The position numbers and the translations under genes were made by a program. The notes beneath the pieces are model-generated. The model made no database searches and was not told the origin of the DNA. It saw only the letters and a list, made by a program, of their open reading frames with translations. From the NCBI GenBank assembly GCA_030549205.1, contig JAUKTV010000003.1, positions 2,356,001 to 2,420,000 on the forward strand: 64,000 nucleotides of DNA. The letters are read 5' to 3'. The stretch comes from Apiosordaria backusii. Lineage: Eukaryota > Ascomycota > Sordariomycetes > Sordariales > Lasiosphaeriaceae. Of this stretch, positions 59,544-64,000 are shown piece after piece (positions within the stretch are counted from its first letter, which is position 1; every line of letters starts with the position of its first letter).

Positions 59544-60209
59544 ATGAGCAACCAGGTTAATACGTGGGAGGGTCAGGCTTTGGAGGTAGACAGCATTCAT
59601 CCTCCCCATGATGATCGTCCGCCCTGCTTACCCAGAATTATAGTATTATGGTGGTCGGCAGTTGGACACGCAAACATACGATCCCATCATCTATCCGGGT
59701 CTGTACTCGAGCAGTGGTCTTGACATCATGACGGTGCTCGTCCGTACTCCCTCGCCATACGTCTAGACCCGTCTCAAATTGTTAACATTGTGCGACAGAT
59801 CTTCCTCCATCAAAGACCAAACCCCCAGGTTAACATCGGAGCTGTCGACATGTCGTGTCCCATCATCGTCTGCGACCTTTTGCGGCCTGATCAGCCCATC
59901 ATCTACGCATCAGACTCCTTCCTGGAACTGACAGGCTACAACCGACCAGAGGTTCTCGAACGAAATTGCCGGTTCTTGCAGGCCCCTGGTGGACAAGTCA
60001 AGTCCAAATCCGTACGAAAGTATGTCGACGAAAAGACGATCAAGAAGATGTGCAAGTCAGTGGATCGGAATTCTGAGCTCCAAATCCCAGTTACCAACTT
60101 CAAGAAAGATGGTCGAAAATTCACCAACTACCTGACCATGATCCCATTGCAGTTCAACAGCCACCAATTCAACATTTCGGTCGGGTTTCAGTGCGAGATG
60201 GACGGATGA
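59544..60209 (+). CDS. vvd: VIVID-type LOV-domain blue-light photoreceptor
   Basis: Three exons (59544-59585, 59644-59739, 59799-60209; introns 58 and 59 nt, both phase 0) encode 182 residues; Neurospora VVD has 186. The N-terminal cap reads MSNQVNTWEGQALE, then YYGGRQLDTQTYDP and GLDIMTVL; the junction into IFLHQRPNPQV keeps the family spacing. The LOV core has IIVCDL, YASDSFLELTGY, the flavin-adduct motif RNCRFLQ (Cys103), KYVDEKTI, NFKKDGRKF, NYLTMIPL and the final GFQCE glutamine strand. VVD binds FAD, forms a light-induced cysteinyl adduct and dimer, and dampens white-collar-complex activity for photoadaptation and clock gating. The residue before RNC is Glu instead of the usual Gly. The second donor (GTCCGT) is not strong; an alternative at 59734 would fit the family less well. 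Confidence 0.88.
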
Positions 60210-61044
60210 ATGAATCGAGATTTCGAAATCGAGCGATGGGGCTATGAGGCACTGGGCGGCAACAATCACATCGAGATGCTGAGCATTGTTGCGTTTCTTT
60301 TTCAATCTGTGTTACGCAGCAGGGATAGGCGTTCCGGGTGCATTGAGCGACAATTTGCTTTTTTCTTCGCTTGTCTTTCTCCGCGATTACCCTGGTGCTA
60401 TTAGGCATTATGATACCCTACTGACGGGGCCGATATTACACGACCCTTTTCTCTCCAGTTTCGATCGATCTGCAGGGCTTTTGGCTTCAATGAGAGGAGG
60501 GATTTTGGTTTTCTACTACATTTTTATTGTTCGGCATATACATACCACTTGTCTTTCTTGCAGCAAAGATCTGGAGAGTACAAACAGAGCAATGGAGCAC
60601 ACACATGGGCGAGGCGTTACGGCTTGAATGGAATGATACGACTCCTAGAATATGGAAGCCGGACATGGAATATTTTCTTGGAAACTGTCAGAGAACGTTT
60701 TAGCATATGGAATGGGAAATACGTTTCAACAGTCAAGACAGACGGATGAGTTGATGGTAAAGGGATGCCGGAATCAGATATTCTCACGGATATGATGGGA
60801 GGGAACGTTGTTGGTGCATGTATAACAAAACTATCAATCTGAACTGTCGTTACCGGCATCATTGCCAGCCTCAATTCTGAGTGATTGAACCTTATCCGAG
60901 ACCTGTGTTCAAGAATGAACGACAGCGTTCCATATTTCATTGAGAGTCTACCCAAACACGGCAAGGACCGAGACGATGCTCAGCACATCTTGCAATGCAA
61001 CTCATCATGTGATGCGCTCTTGATAATGAGTTCGAGAAACCACA

Positions 61045-61084
61045 GGAAAAAGAAACAAAAACACGGAAAAAGAAACAAAAACAC
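61045..61084. repeat. Exact 20-bp tandem repeat, two copies
   Basis: GGAAAAAGAAACAAAAACAC occurs twice in direct succession with no mismatch. Confidence 0.95.
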
Positions 61085-61767
61085 CTAACTACCGAACGCC
61101 GCACTTACGCCAGCAGCGGAAAAAACAGTCCGCTCAAGATTTCCCCCCTTGTCCACCCCCCCTGATCATGTACTCACCCCAGTCAGTCAGGATCGCGCCC
61201 TCGACATCCCCACTTGAGATCAGTCACATACTACTGGATATACCACGGAAAAGCCAGGCCGAGCAAAGCCGTTTCTTCCCCCATCCTTCTTCCCCTTTCT
61301 TTTTCTGATCTAGAAAAAATAACAGCCGAAACGACGCAGATCAGATCATGCAAGACGAAATAAATCTCTTTGCTAAGGCAAGACAAACCACCCATGGCAG
61401 AATGGCAGACCAGCTTACAAGATCTCAGCCACGTTTTGTCCTTATCCCCCACTCTCCCTTACATACATCTCGGTGACCAGAAACGGAGATCGACAGATTC
61501 AGACGATCGAGAGTAAGGCATGGCATACAAGCCCAGGGCTTGGCGATCACGGAAGTCGCTGCGAACTGTGATGATCAAGAAAACGGCAGCCAGCAAGACA
61601 ACACAGGGCAAACACGGGTCGGCACTTGAATGGATGGATAAGGACCGCTGGCAGAATGAGGGAATTAGCATATCTTTGCCGAGTGACGGGTGATGGGATG
61701 GGGTGACGAAGGTGACGGCAGACGGGTAGGTACCTACCTTGGGCATCATGGTCTGATGACTGGTCGT

Positions 61768-61789
61768 AGAGAGAGAGAGAGAGAGAGAG
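61768..61789. repeat. (AG)n microsatellite
   Basis: Eleven AG dinucleotides in a row. Confidence 0.95.
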
Positions 61790-62653
61790 GTACGTAAACT
61801 TGTGAGCAGGGGGGTAAGGTGAGGTTGACAGGGGATGTGTTCACGCAGAGCAAGGACGTTTCAGTTATAATACACCCAAGAGAATGTGATAAAAAACATA
61901 AACTGGATAGGGATAGCCTATTGCGGTAGTCTGGCGACCGGAATCACGGGAGAGTCTTGTCTGAAGGATTTGTTTACCTAACCTGGCGTATAACCCCAAC
62001 CCTAGCCCAGCCCCCTTTTTGCCCCTTTTTCTCGCCCAGGCCTCTGCTTATCTCAGCTACCGCCCCTCGTGTCTAGCTCATGACTTTTCGCGTCCCCTCT
62101 CTTCCTGCTTTTCCTTACCCTCTGTATTCTTCTGCCACCCTCCAGTCGAAACACGCTCCTGCAAGCGCACCACTCACGTTCTCAACAACGACCTTATTCC
62201 TGGAGGCAGCCCACACCTCTCCAACCGCCCCTCGCTTCCACAGACTCATACCCACCCTCCGGAGTGCGCCCTAAAGTTAGAATCCCACTTCGGAGTATAT
62301 CCTCGCGATTCACAATCATTCTCCACCACCTCACCATCAACAAACCATATCCCGCCACCTTGTCCCATCCCAAGACGTCATCTTCGAGAACTTCACAGTA
62401 CAAATGAGCTCCATTATGGTATGGAGCTCTCTAATCATGGCTGCGGCAGACCGAGCAGCTAAGTAAACTCCGCTACGGTACCTTATGGTATCTGATTTCC
62501 ATAGCAATAACCCCATCCTCATAACTTCACATCGAGGTTTAATAGTTTCACCCAACCTACCCAGCAAGCCCAGCCCCCTTTGACATAACCACAGCCTAAA
62601 AGATCCGAACACAACTCATCATACCTACCTTAAGTACTTTATTTCGTGGTGTG

Positions 62654-62671
62654 CGATCGATCGATCGATCG
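62654..62671. repeat. (CGAT)n run
   Basis: Four CGAT units followed by CG; the run is self-complementary. Confidence 0.9.
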
Positions 62672-62782
62672 TTCACCTCACTTCGATTGAGCATGCCACC
62701 GCAATAATCCCGACTACAACAACAGAACCGAAAGCAGTACACCGCCTCTTACCTACCCACCTTTACACCACTGGCCCGTCCT

Positions 62783-62955
62783 CTGCAAGTAGAAAGAACG
62801 ATCGCCGTCGATCAGGGTACACAATGTGGTTATCTCTGAACTCTACCATATTTACCTACCTGGTACCCAGCCCTGCCTTCTGTGAGCAGAAAGAACAATC
62901 GCCATCGCCTAGGGGTACACAGTGTAATCATCTCTGAACGCTACCATATTTACCA
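62783..62955. repeat. Imperfect direct duplication, units of about 75 bp
   Basis: Unit 1 (62783-62857) and unit 2 (62880-62955) share AGAAAGAAC, ATCGCC, GGGTACACA, ATCTCTGAAC and CTACCATATTTACC in the same order, offset by 97-98 bp. Several differences are G/A or C/T changes. Confidence 0.8.
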
Positions 62956-63339
62956 GATACTCAACCCGGCGGTGAGCCGTGCCCAAGTCCAGCAGCAAAG
63001 TCACAATACTTGCCGAACAGTAACCTAGAGCTTTGTCTTCGGTGTCCGATAAGATGTAAGTACGGTTATGGATTATATCCGCGGCAACTTGGGGAGGTAA
63101 GGTAGGTTGATAGGGGTCAGCAACAAAAAACAGAATCGGCTGCGTGAAGGCTCAATTTTCTTGGTTATGGGTGTTATGCTATTGTAAGTAAGGAAAGTAG
63201 TAACTTGCCTTTTACGATTGGGTTGCTTTTTATACGAAGTCGCTCCTTCTGCGAAGTCGCTTGCTGAGCCAAGTCGCTCCTTATCTGCTTGGGTCGCTCT
63301 TCGGTGGGTCGCATTGTCATGTTGAGTCACATGTCATGT

Positions 63340-63456
63340 GGAGTCGCCGTTCGTCTGGAGTCGCAGTTCATCTGGAGTCGCAGTTCATCCAAAGTCGCCG
63401 TTCATCTGGAGTCATAGTTCATCTGAGTTGCAGTTCATCTGGTATCGCATCCACCT
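63340..63456. repeat. 17-bp minisatellite, about seven units
   Basis: Units follow the pattern GGAGTCGCAGTTCATCT, starting at 63340, 63357, 63374, 63391, 63408, 63425 (16 bp) and 63441. Units diverge by one to five bases and decay at the right end. More distant AAGTCGCT-type words occur from 63236 on. Confidence 0.9.
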
Positions 63457-63640
63457 CATGTTAGGTAGCCCACCGCTCCAGTCACTCTCCAACACTTTTA
63501 TTCACTCGAATTTACATATTTCACAAACCAAAGGCACATACACAAGATTCATACACTCCATAAATGATAGACATATTTATCATCATTCCAATCATTATCT
63601 CATTCATTACCTTACCTAACCCTAGCCATCAATCTCCTAC

Positions 63641-64000
63641 CTAGTTAAGAGTAAAACTATTACTCACCCCCTCAAAAGCCTTAATACTCCCAATCAACGG
63701 CTTCGAATCCCCATAATACCTCACCCTATACGTCCCAGCACTATCCTCCGCACTGCTCGTCTCCCACGAAATCGTCACCTCACTGTGCCCCAAAGTCCAG
63801 TTCGTCCTCTTCCAGGTGTACACCAGCCTCCAGTCCTCATCGCTCAGCACCCTCGTCCACTGCCCATTCGTCTGCTTCTCCACCGCCGCAAACGTCCCCT
63901 CCAACCTCAAGTTATTCCTCGGGTTGGCCCCCTGAAAAGTGACTTTGATCACTTGACCGCGGTTATAAGACGCGGCAGGTTGGCTGAGGACAGCCCCGAA
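63641..64000 (-). CDS. Neutral/alkaline ceramidase, C-terminal part (5' end outside window)
   Basis: An open frame of 119 residues runs from the right edge to a TAG at 63643-63641. It contains the C-terminal immunoglobulin-like region of neutral ceramidases: FGAVLSQPAASYNRGQ, VTFQGANPRNNLRLEGTFAA, VEKQTNGQWTRVLSDEDW, then the conserved TYRVRYYGDSKPL and FEGVSNSFTLN end. Neutral ceramidase hydrolyses ceramide to sphingosine and a fatty acid and is usually secreted or membrane-bound. The catalytic domain, signal peptide and zinc ligands lie outside the window. No intron is seen in this part. Confidence 0.88.
   Translation of the reverse strand, partial: FGAVLSQPAASYNRGQVIKVTFQGANPRNNLRLEGTFAAVEKQTNGQWTRVLSDEDWRLVYTWKRTNWTLGHSEVTISWETSSAEDSAGTYRVRYYGDSKPLIGSIKAFEGVSNSFTLN

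Larger units (their letters stand above)
60210..63640. other. Repeat-rich intergenic region between vvd and the ceramidase gene
   Basis: 3.4 kb, tail to tail. It holds an exact 20-bp tandem repeat (61045-61084), an (AG)n run (61768-61789), a (CGAT)n run (62654-62671), an imperfect 75-bp duplication (62783-62955) and a 17-bp minisatellite (63340-63456). ORFs in it follow the repeats and have no domain. Confidence 0.55.

Overview
The window is genomic DNA of a filamentous ascomycete, most likely a sordariomycete of the Neurospora/Podospora kind. The evidence is short spliceosomal introns (58 to about 240 nt) with GTRNGT donors and YAG acceptors, and a gene set that includes a VIVID-type LOV photoreceptor, a Clr5-domain protein, an Ams2/SPT21 GATA factor and an SCP160 ortholog. 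There is no operon structure, phage, insertion sequence or CRISPR array. I assigned all functions from recognisable motifs in conceptual translations; no database search was run.

Layout, left to right: the 3' end of an RS/RD-rich splicing-type protein (+); a five-exon TPT/DMT sugar-phosphate transporter with a 6-nt microexon (-); a membrane-anchored USP deubiquitinase (-), divergent from ALB1 (+), which carries an apparent -1 frameshift in a C run; a CREB/ATF bZIP factor (-); RPA3 (+); the large Ams2/SPT21-like GATA regulator (-); a degenerate tRNA-like locus; a GPI-anchored PEBP-like secreted protein (-), also with a -1 frameshift in a C run; and a low-complexity SPK-repeat protein (-), divergent from RSC9 (+).

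The second half holds a 4.5-kb gene-poor stretch with one weak ORF, a mitochondrial-type short-chain dehydrogenase (+) with a clear TATA box, the STE20 PAK kinase (-), a 4.8-kb intergenic region, SCP160/vigilin (+), a 5.4-kb gene desert with tandem duplications, a Clr5-domain protein (+), the NSE2 SUMO ligase (-), the VVD blue-light photoreceptor (+), a repeat-rich 3.4-kb spacer with a 17-bp minisatellite, and the C-terminus of a neutral ceramidase (-) running off the right edge.

Most genes are conserved housekeeping or regulatory genes: chromatin and genome maintenance (RSC9, Ams2, RPA3, NSE2), signalling (STE20, VVD, bZIP), ribosome biogenesis and translation (ALB1, SCP160), ubiquitin and transport. 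Neighbours do not form an evident pathway. The least ordinary points are the microexon, the two C-run frameshifts, the glutamate before the RNCRFLQ core of VVD, the GATC/CGAT cluster upstream of vvd, and several young tandem repeats in the intergenic DNA.
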